Assembly: GCF_004348515.1 (NCBI RefSeq)
Contig: NZ_SMKH01000054.1
Span: 1 to 33,460, forward strand
DNA: 33,460 nucleotides
Origin: Actinomadura sp. KC345
GTDB lineage: Bacteria > Actinomycetota > Actinomycetes > Streptosporangiales > Streptosporangiaceae
Direction: 5' to 3'
A program made the position numbers and the translations under genes. Of the stretch, positions 7,473 to 14,166 are shown in pieces; position 1 is the first letter of the stretch, and the number at the start of each line of letters is the position of its first letter. The notes under the pieces are model-generated. The model ran no database searches. It saw only the letters and a list, made by a program, of their open reading frames with translations, and was not told the origin of the DNA.

Positions 7473-8415
7473 GGGTGACCTCCGCGGCGCGGCCGAGGGC
7501 GATGAGGGCGAGGTTGCGCAGCGCGAGGGAGCCCGGCTTCAGGTAGCCGCTGTGGGGTCCCGTCCCGGCGTCGAAGCGGAGGGCGCCGAAGCCGGACGAG
7601 ACGGGATCCGCGCCGAATCCCTGACCGGCGACGCGGACGTTCGGCACGAACCGCATCCAGTCGCCCTTCGCCCGGCCCGCCCAGACGCGGGCGGACGTCC
7701 CGAGCCCGGCGGCGTCGTCCTTCGTCGTGCCGGGGCTGCCGTACAGGGCGATGTCGTCCACCGGGAGGGATGCGAGTGGCCGTGCGGCCTTGGCGCACAC
7801 CACCGAGCCGTAGCTGTGGCAGAGGAGCGCGAACCGGGCGCGTCCGTTCACGCGGTGGACACCGGTGAGGAGGCGTTCGAGGTTCCGCGCGCCGTCGTCG
7901 GCGTCCCCGGCGGACAGGACGCCGGGGCTCAGTGTCGACGGCGAGTCGTAACCGAGCCAGGCGATCACGGCGATCCTTTCGCCGGGAGAGTTCGCTCGGG
8001 CCTGCCGGTAGAGCGCACGGGTGTCGCCGCCGACGAACTTGGGGTCGTCGTAGTTGGTCAGCGTGTTGTCCGCGCCGGGCACGACGACGGCGATCCGGTC
8101 GGCGCGCTCCAGGTCGCCGATGACCTCGACGGCCCGTCCGTCACCTCGCGGGTCGAAGGACAGGAAGCGCCGGCCCTCTGCCAGGAACGAGGGCAGGACG
8201 CGCGTCCGGTCGCCGTCGTGGACGCGCTCCGCGGTGGCCAGCGCTCGCGCGATGTCCCCCCGGGTGGCCTGGTAGCGGGCGTCCAGGGTCGCGGCCGACA
8301 GCTCGGGCGTCGTACGCGGCGCCGCGTACACCTCGGCGTGGGCCGCCGCGGTGCCCGTCGAACCGGTCGCCGTGAGGAGCAGGGCGGCGGCCGCGGCCTT
8401 GCGAACGCGAGGCAT
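7465..8415 (-). CDS. Exported alpha/beta hydrolase, DUF1023 family
   Basis: This 316-residue protein begins MPRVRKAAAAALLLTATGST, a basic start and hydrophobic core ending in AHA, which is a typical Sec signal with cleavage near residue 27. The catalytic nucleophile is the Ser in LLCHSYGSVVC, a variant of GHSxG with Cys in place of the first Gly, as is common in DUF1023 proteins. The likely catalytic His is in GTGPHSGYL near residue 288. Asp in VPGADN and GADPVSSGFG are conserved blocks. I chose the ATG at 8415, nine bases after AGGAGGG; another ATG at 8424 abuts the ribosome site and is less likely. Substrate unknown. The next gene is a membrane acyltransferase. Confidence 0.87.
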   Translation of the reverse strand: MPRVRKAAAAALLLTATGSTGTAAAHAEVYAAPRTTPELSAATLDARYQATRGDIARALATAERVHDGDRTRVLPSFLAEGRRFLSFDPRGDGRAVEVIGDLERADRIAVVVPGADNTLTNYDDPKFVGGDTRALYRQARANSPGERIAVIAWLGYDSPSTLSPGVLSAGDADDGARNLERLLTGVHRVNGRARFALLCHSYGSVVCAKAARPLASLPVDDIALYGSPGTTKDDAAGLGTSARVWAGRAKGDWMRFVPNVRVAGQGFGADPVSSGFGALRFDAGTGPHSGYLKPGSLALRNLALIALGRAAEVTRA

Positions 8416-8427
8416 CCGGAACATCCC

Positions 8428-8459
8428 TCCTGATCAGTGGGGTGAAGTACTGATCAGGA
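8428..8459. repeat. Perfect 11-bp inverted repeat over the hydrolase ribosome binding site
   Basis: TCCTGATCAGT (8428-8438) and ACTGATCAGGA (8449-8459) are exact inverse copies separated by 10 bases. Each arm contains the palindrome TGATCA. The downstream arm (on the minus strand) overlaps the AGGAGGG ribosome site of the hydrolase gene. It may be a repressor operator or an RNA hairpin masking the ribosome site. Confidence 0.8.
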
Positions 8460-8517
8460 AGGTAGGAATCGGACGTTGTAGAGCAGATCAACCGGAGGTG
8501 TGGTCTTGCGCCGTGCG

Positions 8518-8546
8518 ACCCTGGTGGCACACGTGGGACCCGGGTA
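8518..8546. promoter_or_regulatory. Bipartite element, copy A, upstream of the hydrolase operon
   Basis: ACCCTGGTGGCACACGT (8518-8534), then three bases, then ACCCGGGTA (8538-8546), directly after the response-regulator stop and about 100 bases upstream of the hydrolase start. The first part matches copy B at 10562 in 16 of 17 bases and the second in all nine. It is proposed as a binding site for the neighbouring NarL-type regulator. Confidence 0.6.
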
Positions 8547-9224
8547 TCAGTCGCCGGGACGGACCAGGCCCACGTCGTAGGCGAAGACGATGGCCTGCGG
8601 CCGGTCGCGCAGCCCCAGCTTCATCAGGATCCGCCCGAAATGCGTCTTGACGGTCTGCTCCGCCACGACCAGCTCCCCGGCGATCTCGCCGTTGGACAGC
8701 CCGCGCGCCACCAGCGTCAGCACCTCGGTCTCCCGCTCCGTCAGCTCGTCCAGCCGCTTGCGGGACGGCGCCCGCCGCCCGCCGAGCCGGGAGAACTCCG
8801 CGATGAGCCGCCGGGTGATCGACGGCGACAGCAGCGCGTCGCCCGCCGCCACGACGCGGACCGCGTCCGACAGCTCCGTCGCGGAGGCGTCCTTCAGCAG
8901 GAACCCGCTGGCCCCGGCGCGCAGCGCCTCGTAGACGTAGTCGTCCAGGTCGAACGTGGTGAGCATGAGAATCCTCGGTACGCCGTCGTCCCCGCCGCCG
9001 TTCGCGCCGCCGAGGATCCGGCGGGTCGCCTCCAGCCCGTCCATGACCGGCATCCGGACGTCCATCAGCACCACGTCCGGGCGCAGCTCGGCGACGCGGC
9101 GCAGGCCCTCCTCGCCGTTCACCGCCTCGCCCACGACCTCGATGTCGGGCTGGGCGTTCAGCAGCACGCCGAACGCGGTGCGCACCATGCCCTGGTCGTC
9201 GACGATCACGACCCGGACGGTCAC
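8547..9224 (-). CDS. NarL/LuxR-family response regulator
   Basis: This 225-residue regulator has an N-terminal receiver domain with Asp9-Asp10, phosphoacceptor Asp55 in VVLMDVRMP, Thr in MLTTFD, and Lys in FLLKDAS. The C-terminal LuxR-type helix-turn-helix has LTERETEVLTLVARGLSNGE (about 162-181) and VKTHFGRILMKLGLRDR. The GTG start overlaps the stop of the sensor kinase by four bases (GTGA), so the two form a coupled operon with the kinase first. The gene probably controls its own operon and the downstream hydrolase-acyltransferase pair, because both carry the same upstream element. The signal sensed is unknown. Confidence 0.93.
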   Translation of the reverse strand: MTVRVVIVDDQGMVRTAFGVLLNAQPDIEVVGEAVNGEEGLRRVAELRPDVVLMDVRMPVMDGLEATRRILGGANGGGDDGVPRILMLTTFDLDDYVYEALRAGASGFLLKDASATELSDAVRVVAAGDALLSPSITRRLIAEFSRLGGRRAPSRKRLDELTERETEVLTLVARGLSNGEIAGELVVAEQTVKTHFGRILMKLGLRDRPQAIVFAYDVGLVRPGD

Positions 9225-10522
9225 GACCGGTCCCGCGCCTTCACCGGCAGGTTGGCGGTCACGGCGAATCCTCCCTCTGGTGTCGGCCGGGCCGTCAGCT
9301 CGCCGCCGAGCGCGGCGGCCCGCTCACGCATCCCGACCAGCCCGTGGCCGCCGCCGGGCAGCGGCGGGCCGGGCGGCTTCCCGTCCCCGGGCGGGCCGTT
9401 GACGACGCCGAGCCAGACTATTGCCTCGTCGCTGGACACCTCGACGTGCACCCGCGAACCGGGCGCGTGCCGCATCGCGTTGCTCAGCGCCTCCTGCAGG
9501 ATCCTGAACGCGGTGAGCCCCACGCCCGGCGGGAGCGCGGCGATGTCGCCCTCCAGGAACGTCTCCACCTCAAGGCCCGCGCCCCGCGCGTTGCCGATCA
9601 GCTCGTCCAGCCTGTCGAGGCTCGGCTGCGGGGCCGTCTCGGCGCCGTCCTCGGAGCGCAGGACGCCGAGCACGCGGCGCAGCTCGGTAAGCGCGTCCAG
9701 CGCCGTCGCGCGGATCTCCGCGAGGTCCTGCCGTGTCTCGTCCGGTACCGCCTCGACCTTGTAGGGCGCGGCCTCCGCCTGGATCGCGATCATCGACATG
9801 TGGTGCGCGACGACGTCGTGCAGCTCCCGCGCGATCCGCTGGCGCTCGGTCAGCACCGCCTCGGCGTCCAGGTGCCGCCGCTCCTGCTCGGCCAGCTCGC
9901 GCCGGGACGTCCGCCGGACCCGCACGGCGTAGCCGACCGCCAGCGGCAGCAGGAGCAGCACCGACGCGCCGGGCGCGGTGTCCGGGTCCTTGATCCAGAC
10001 GAAGGCGAACGACAGGATCGCGACGCCCAGCGTGATGTCCCGCGAGCAGCGCACCGTCACCGTGTAGACGCACATGAGCGCGGCGAAGGCCCCGCCCTCG
10101 ATGTACTCGATGTCCGGCGGCCACGGGCTCAGGTCGACGACCGCCATCGACAGGAAGCTCATCCGCCAGGCGGCCAGCGGATGCCGGTCGCGCAGGGCCA
10201 GCGGCGCGGTCACCAGGACCGCGATCAGCATGACCGTCCCGTCGCCCGGGTAGCTCGCCAGCTGGGCGCGCACGGGCTCCTTGAGCATCGAGTTCGTCCC
10301 GCCGATGACCAGGCCGGTGAGGCCGATCCAGAACAGGTTCGCCACCAGCCCGAACGGCAGCCGCCCGATGCCGAGGTACCGTGTCCACCGCAGCCCCAGG
10401 GGCCAGGGCCGGTCGAGCGGCGGCGCGGGTTCGGCCCGCCCGGTCACCGCGGCGGCCAGGACGACGTTCCGCAGCGCCTTGCGCAGCGGGTTCGGCTCGC
10501 CCCCCGTCTCGTCCCCGGCCAT
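9221..10522 (-). CDS. Membrane sensor histidine kinase, HisKA_3 type
   Basis: This 433-residue kinase is the partner of the response regulator it overlaps by four bases. The N-terminal half contains about six hydrophobic segments between residues 55 and 200, for example GLVANLFWIGLTGLVIGG and VLLLLPLAVGYAV, with no large extracytoplasmic domain. A coiled stretch near 205-228 leads to the HisKA_3 box with phosphoacceptor His235 in RIARELHDVVAHHMSMI. The ATPase domain shows the N-box ILQEALSNAMRHA and a G-box GHGLVGMRERAAALGG. The ATG at 10522 is preferred because starting at 10585 would place the copy B repeat inside the gene; its ribosome site is weak. The membrane architecture suggests an envelope stimulus. 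Confidence 0.92.
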   Translation of the reverse strand: MAGDETGGEPNPLRKALRNVVLAAAVTGRAEPAPPLDRPWPLGLRWTRYLGIGRLPFGLVANLFWIGLTGLVIGGTNSMLKEPVRAQLASYPGDGTVMLIAVLVTAPLALRDRHPLAAWRMSFLSMAVVDLSPWPPDIEYIEGGAFAALMCVYTVTVRCSRDITLGVAILSFAFVWIKDPDTAPGASVLLLLPLAVGYAVRVRRTSRRELAEQERRHLDAEAVLTERQRIARELHDVVAHHMSMIAIQAEAAPYKVEAVPDETRQDLAEIRATALDALTELRRVLGVLRSEDGAETAPQPSLDRLDELIGNARGAGLEVETFLEGDIAALPPGVGLTAFRILQEALSNAMRHAPGSRVHVEVSSDEAIVWLGVVNGPPGDGKPPGPPLPGGGHGLVGMRERAAALGGELTARPTPEGGFAVTANLPVKARDRS

Positions 10523-10561
10523 GACGACCAGGCTAGAGACTCCGCGGCGACCCCGGATGAC

Positions 10562-10594
10562 ACCCTGGTGGGACACGTCCGTCATACCCGGGTA
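10562..10594. promoter_or_regulatory. Bipartite element, copy B, upstream of the sensor kinase
   Basis: ACCCTGGTGGGACACGT (10562-10578), seven bases, then ACCCGGGTA (10586-10594), which here extends to the 10-bp palindrome TACCCGGGTA (10585-10594). It lies about 40 bases upstream of the kinase ATG and 12 bases upstream of the divergent PHP gene, so it could influence both. It is nearly identical to copy A at 8518-8546. Confidence 0.6.
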
Positions 10595-10605
10595 CGGTGC
10601 GGTGC

Positions 10606-11634
10606 GTGGAGCCCGTCGAAGCGCTGCGCCGCATCGCGTTCCTGCTGGAGCGCGCCCATGAGCCGACCTACCGCGTGCGGGCCTTCCGCACCGCCGCGGA
10701 CCTCGCCGCGCGGACGCCCGCGGACGAACTCGCGGCCCGCGCCCGCGAGGGCGCGCTGACCGGCCTGCCGGGCATCGGCAAGGTCACGGCCCTGGTCATC
10801 GAAGAGGCGCTGCGCGGCGAGACGCCGGTCTACCTGCGCCGCCTGGAAGCGACCGACGGGGAGCCGCTGGACGAGGCCACGGCCGCCCTCCGCTCCGCGC
10901 TCAAGGGCGACCTGCACACCCACAGCGACTGGTCGGACGGCGGCTCACCGATCCTGGAAATGGCCGAGACGGCGCGCTCCCTCGGCCACGAGTACCTCGC
11001 CCTCACCGACCATTCACCGCGCCTCAAGGTCGCCAACGGCCTGTCCGCCGAGCGTCTCGGGCGGCAACTCGACGTCGTCGCCCGACTCAACAGAGATCTT
11101 GCGCCGTTCCGCATCCTCACCGGCATCGAGGTCGACATCCTGGAGGACGGCACCCTCGATCAGGATCCCGCCCTTCTGGAGCGCCTGGACGTCGTCGTCG
11201 CCAGCGTCCATTCCAAACTGCGCATGGACCACGTCGCCATGACGAAACGCATGGTCGCGGCGATCGCGAACCCCCGCGTGAACGTCCTCGGCCACTGCAC
11301 CGGACGCATCGTCAAGGCGGGCGGCAAGCGCGGCGGCCTGCGTCCCGAGTCGGAGTTCGACGCCGCGCTCGTCTTCGACGCCTGCGCCGCCTACGACGTC
11401 GCGGTGGAGATCAACTCGCGTCCGGAACGCCTCGACCCGCCCAAGCGCCTGCTCCGCCTCGCCGTGGAGGCAGGCTGCCGCTTCTCCATCGACTCCGACG
11501 CCCACGCCCCGGGCCAGCTCGACTGGCAGCACTTCGGCTGCGAGCGCGCCGCCCGCTGCGCGGTCTCCGCGGACCGGCTGGTCAACGCCCTTCCCGGAGC
11601 CGACCTGGTGTCCTGGACGCGCTCCAAGCCCTGA
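10606..11634 (+). CDS. HhH-PHP domain phosphoesterase (PolX-like without polymerase core)
   Basis: This 342-residue protein starts at GTG 10606, with no clear ribosome site and possibly leaderless; an in-frame GTG at 10597 is an alternative. Residues 1-80 form a helix-hairpin-helix region like the 8-kDa DNA-binding part of PolX, with LTGLPGIGKVTALVIEEAL at 51-69. Residues 100-340 are a PHP domain with a full set of metal ligands: His104 and His106 (DLHTHSD), Asp111, His136 (LTDHS), Glu175 (GIEVDIL), His202 (ASVHS), His230 (LGHCTGR), Asp298 and His300 (DSDAH). The palm, fingers and thumb of bacterial PolX are absent, so it cannot polymerise. A DNA 3'-end or phosphate hydrolase role is an inference. 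Confidence 0.9.
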   Translation: MEPVEALRRIAFLLERAHEPTYRVRAFRTAADLAARTPADELAARAREGALTGLPGIGKVTALVIEEALRGETPVYLRRLEATDGEPLDEATAALRSALKGDLHTHSDWSDGGSPILEMAETARSLGHEYLALTDHSPRLKVANGLSAERLGRQLDVVARLNRDLAPFRILTGIEVDILEDGTLDQDPALLERLDVVVASVHSKLRMDHVAMTKRMVAAIANPRVNVLGHCTGRIVKAGGKRGGLRPESEFDAALVFDACAAYDVAVEINSRPERLDPPKRLLRLAVEAGCRFSIDSDAHAPGQLDWQHFGCERAARCAVSADRLVNALPGADLVSWTRSKP

Positions 11635-11802
11635 CCCCGGCCGTCGCTCGGGGGGGGCACGGCGGCGTGCGGGCCGGCCATCCGTCGCCGCACGGATTGG
11701 ATCAAGGTCATTCACCTCCTTTTCGCCGTCCCGCGGACCGGATGAAGATCAATAGGGCTACGGTTGGCTCGCACGGTCCGCCGATGCCGCCGAGGGGTAC
11801 CG

Positions 11803-12753
11803 ATGACCGAGATCACGCACCGCTTCGTCCAGTCGGACAGCGGTCTGCGCATGCACGTCGCCGAGGCCGGCGAGGGGCCGCTGGTCCTGCTCCTGCACGG
11901 CTTCCCGGAATGCTGGTACTCCTGGCGCCACCAGCTCACCGCGCTCGCCGAGGCGGGCTACCACGCCGTCGCCCCCGACCAGCGCGGCTACGCCCGGACG
12001 GGCGGCCCGGCGGAGACCGGCCAGTACACGATCCTGCACCTGGCCGGCGACGCCGTCGGGCTCATCGGCGCCCTCGGCGCGGACCGTGCCGTGGTCGCCG
12101 GGCACGACTGGGGAGCCCCCGTCGCCTGGGCCACCGCGCAGATGCGCCCGGACAAGGTGCGCGGGGTCATCGGTATGTCGGTCCCGCACCGCCCGCGCAG
12201 CAGCAGGCCGCCCGTCGCGTCCATGCGCCGCATGTTCGGCGAGGGCTTCTACATGGTCCGCTTCCAGGAACCCGACGTCCCGGAGGCCGAACTCGACCGC
12301 GACCGGGCCGCCACGTTCCGCCGGATGCTGTGCGGGACGTCCGGCGACGGCCCCGTCCCGGGCCCGGTCGCACCCGAGGGCGGAGGGATACTCGACGGCT
12401 TCCCGGAGCCGGAGAAGCTCCCCGCCTGGCTCACCGAGGACGACATCGCCACCTACGTCGAGGAGTACGCCGAGAGCGGCTTCACCGGCCCGGTCAACTG
12501 GTATCGCAACCTCGACCGGAACTGGGAGCTGACCGCCGCCTGGCACCGCGCCCCGATCGGCGCTCCCGCGCTGTTCATCGCCGGTGAGCACGACATCGTC
12601 TCGGCCGGCTCCCGCCAGGTGATCGACTCCATGACCGACTTCGTGCCGAACCTCCGCGACACCGTCTGGCTGTCCGAGTGCGGCCACTGGACGCAGCAGG
12701 AACGCCCGGCCGAGGTGAACGAGGCCATGCTCGCCTTCCTCCGCGGCCTCTGA
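11803..12753 (+). CDS. Alpha/beta hydrolase, epoxide hydrolase-like
   Basis: This 316-residue protein has the arrangement of soluble epoxide hydrolases. The oxyanion HGFPE motif is at 32-36 and nucleophile Asp102 is in GHDWGAPVAW. Lid tyrosines are probably Tyr150 and Tyr234 (VNWYRN). Asp264 in GEHDIV and His295 in CGHWTQQERP complete the triad. Asp as nucleophile plus two lid tyrosines favours epoxide hydrolysis over esterase or haloalkane dehalogenase activity. There is no signal peptide. The ATG at 11803 follows GAGGGG by five bases; an upstream in-frame start at 11764 lacks a ribosome site. The WYL regulator gene starts 36 bases downstream on the same strand and may respond to the same compounds. 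The substrate is unknown. Confidence 0.9.
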   Translation: MTEITHRFVQSDSGLRMHVAEAGEGPLVLLLHGFPECWYSWRHQLTALAEAGYHAVAPDQRGYARTGGPAETGQYTILHLAGDAVGLIGALGADRAVVAGHDWGAPVAWATAQMRPDKVRGVIGMSVPHRPRSSRPPVASMRRMFGEGFYMVRFQEPDVPEAELDRDRAATFRRMLCGTSGDGPVPGPVAPEGGGILDGFPEPEKLPAWLTEDDIATYVEEYAESGFTGPVNWYRNLDRNWELTAAWHRAPIGAPALFIAGEHDIVSAGSRQVIDSMTDFVPNLRDTVWLSECGHWTQQERPAEVNEAMLAFLRGL

Positions 12754-12789
12754 CCGGGAAATGTCGGAGGCGCGGCATACGGTCACCGG

Positions 12790-13602
12790 GTGAACCGCAC
12801 CGACCGTTTGTACGCCCTGGTGGAGGAGCTGCGGGCCTGTGCGCCGCGCCGCGTCAGCGCGCGTGAGCTGGCCGCGCGGTACGAGGTGAGCGTCCGGACG
12901 ATCGAACGGGACATCTGCGCGCTCCAGCAGGCCGGGGTGCCGATCTACGCGGACGTCGGCCGGGGCGGCGGCTACACCCTCGACAAGAGCCGCACGCTGC
13001 CGCCGCTGAACTTCACCCCCGCCGAGGCCGTCGCCGTCGCGATCACCCTCGCGCGTGCGGGTGGCGCGCCGTACTCCCGGTCCGCCCGCACCGCCCTCCA
13101 CAAGATCGTCTCGGCGATGTCGGGCACCGACAGCGACTCGGCCCGGGAACTGGCCGGACGCGTCCGCATCCTGACCCCGCCGGAAGCGGACGACCGGGAT
13201 GGGCGGGAGCGAGCCGGGGCCCGCGGAGGGTCGTCCGCCCACGGTGAGCGAGACGAGCGGGAGCGGCCCGGAGGGTCCGGGGAGCCGTCCCCTCACCGGC
13301 AGTCCGCCTCGGTGCCCGCCGTCCTGGAGGAGGCGATGTCCGCGCGCCGCGTCGTGCGGCTCGGCTACGTCGACGCGAGCGGCAGCGAGACCGAACGCGA
13401 CGTCGAGCCCGTCGGGTTCACCGCCCTGTCGCTGCGCTGGTACCTGCTCGGGTGGTGCCGCCTGCGCGGCGAGGCCCGCGTCTTCCGCATCGACCGCGTC
13501 CGCCGCGCCGCGCTGCTTGACGAGCCCGCCCCGGAACGCGACTTCGACGACCTGGCCGCCGCCCCGGCCGACTACGTCGCCCGGCCGCTCGAATTCGTCT
13601 GA
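12790..13602 (+). CDS. WYL-domain transcriptional regulator with an internal linker insertion
   Basis: This 270-residue YafY/PafBC-type regulator starts at GTG 12790. Residues 1-58 form a DeoR-like helix-turn-helix (SARELAARYEVSVRTIERDI). A middle domain follows (PPLNFTPAEAVAVAITLARA). The C-terminal WYL domain lies at about 176-250 and includes VVRLGYVDASG, GFTALSLRWYLLGWCRLRG and VFRIDRVRRA. Between the middle and WYL domains, residues about 136-173 are almost entirely Arg, Glu, Gly, Ser and Asp, encoded by GAGCGAG-rich DNA. This looks like an unstructured insertion. WYL domains commonly bind small ligands or nucleic acid. The target is unknown; the upstream hydrolase gene is a plausible one. 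Confidence 0.88.
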   Translation: MNRTDRLYALVEELRACAPRRVSARELAARYEVSVRTIERDICALQQAGVPIYADVGRGGGYTLDKSRTLPPLNFTPAEAVAVAITLARAGGAPYSRSARTALHKIVSAMSGTDSDSARELAGRVRILTPPEADDRDGRERAGARGGSSAHGERDERERPGGSGEPSPHRQSASVPAVLEEAMSARRVVRLGYVDASGSETERDVEPVGFTALSLRWYLLGWCRLRGEARVFRIDRVRRAALLDEPAPERDFDDLAAAPADYVARPLEFV

Positions 13603-13688
13603 GAAATCCCGTAAACCCCGACACAGGGCTGTCGCGGACCCCTCCCACGCTGGTCCACGTACCAGTTGAGAAGGCAGAGGAGAGGGCC

Positions 13689-14057
13689 ATGACAGTCCCC
13701 GCGTTCAACACCGTCGCGTGGTTCCAGGTCGGCACGGACGCACCGGAGGAGGCCCGCCGCTTCTACGGCGACCTCTTCGGCTGGCGGTTCGACGCCGACG
13801 GCGACGGCTACGACCTCGTCAGCTACCCCGGCTCGGACGTCCCCGCGGGCGGCGTCTCGCACGAGCCCGACGCGTCCGGCAACCACGCGATGTTCATGGT
13901 CCTCGTCGGGGACGTCGACGCGGTGTGCGCCGAGACGGAGAAGGGCGGCGGAAAGGTCGCCATGCCCACCGTGACCACGGGCAACGGCCTCACGTTCGCC
14001 TACCTGGACGACCCGGCCGGCAACCGCTTCGGCGTCTTCAAGCCCCCGGCGTCCTGA
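13689..14057 (+). CDS. VOC-superfamily (glyoxalase-like) protein
   Basis: This 122-residue single-module vicinal-oxygen-chelate protein begins MTVPAFNTVAWFQVGTDAPE. Typical blocks are ARRFYGDLFGWRFD at about 23-36, the central GNHAMFMVLVGDVDA, and the C-terminal FAYLDDPAGNRFGVFKPP. In the first strand the usual metal ligand position is not an obvious His, so catalysis is uncertain; a binding or resistance role is possible. The ATG follows GAGGAGAGGG. It is followed by a strong terminator. The function is not assignable beyond the fold. Confidence 0.87.
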   Translation: MTVPAFNTVAWFQVGTDAPEEARRFYGDLFGWRFDADGDGYDLVSYPGSDVPAGGVSHEPDASGNHAMFMVLVGDVDAVCAETEKGGGKVAMPTVTTGNGLTFAYLDDPAGNRFGVFKPPAS

Positions 14058-14069
14058 CCCTGGACGCGA

Positions 14070-14100
14070 ACGGGGCCCCGAGCGAACCTCGGGGCCCCGT
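14070..14100. terminator. Terminator after the VOC gene
   Basis: A perfect 13-bp stem (14070-14082 with 14088-14100) with a 5-base loop lies 13 bases after the VOC stop and 67 bases from the converging aceE stop. It is extremely GC-rich and has no T-run. It may serve both directions. Confidence 0.88.
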
Positions 14101-14166
14101 CGTCATGCCCGGAACAGAACGATTGCGGCCTACACCTCCGCAATCACAGGTTCCCGGCGGGCGCCG

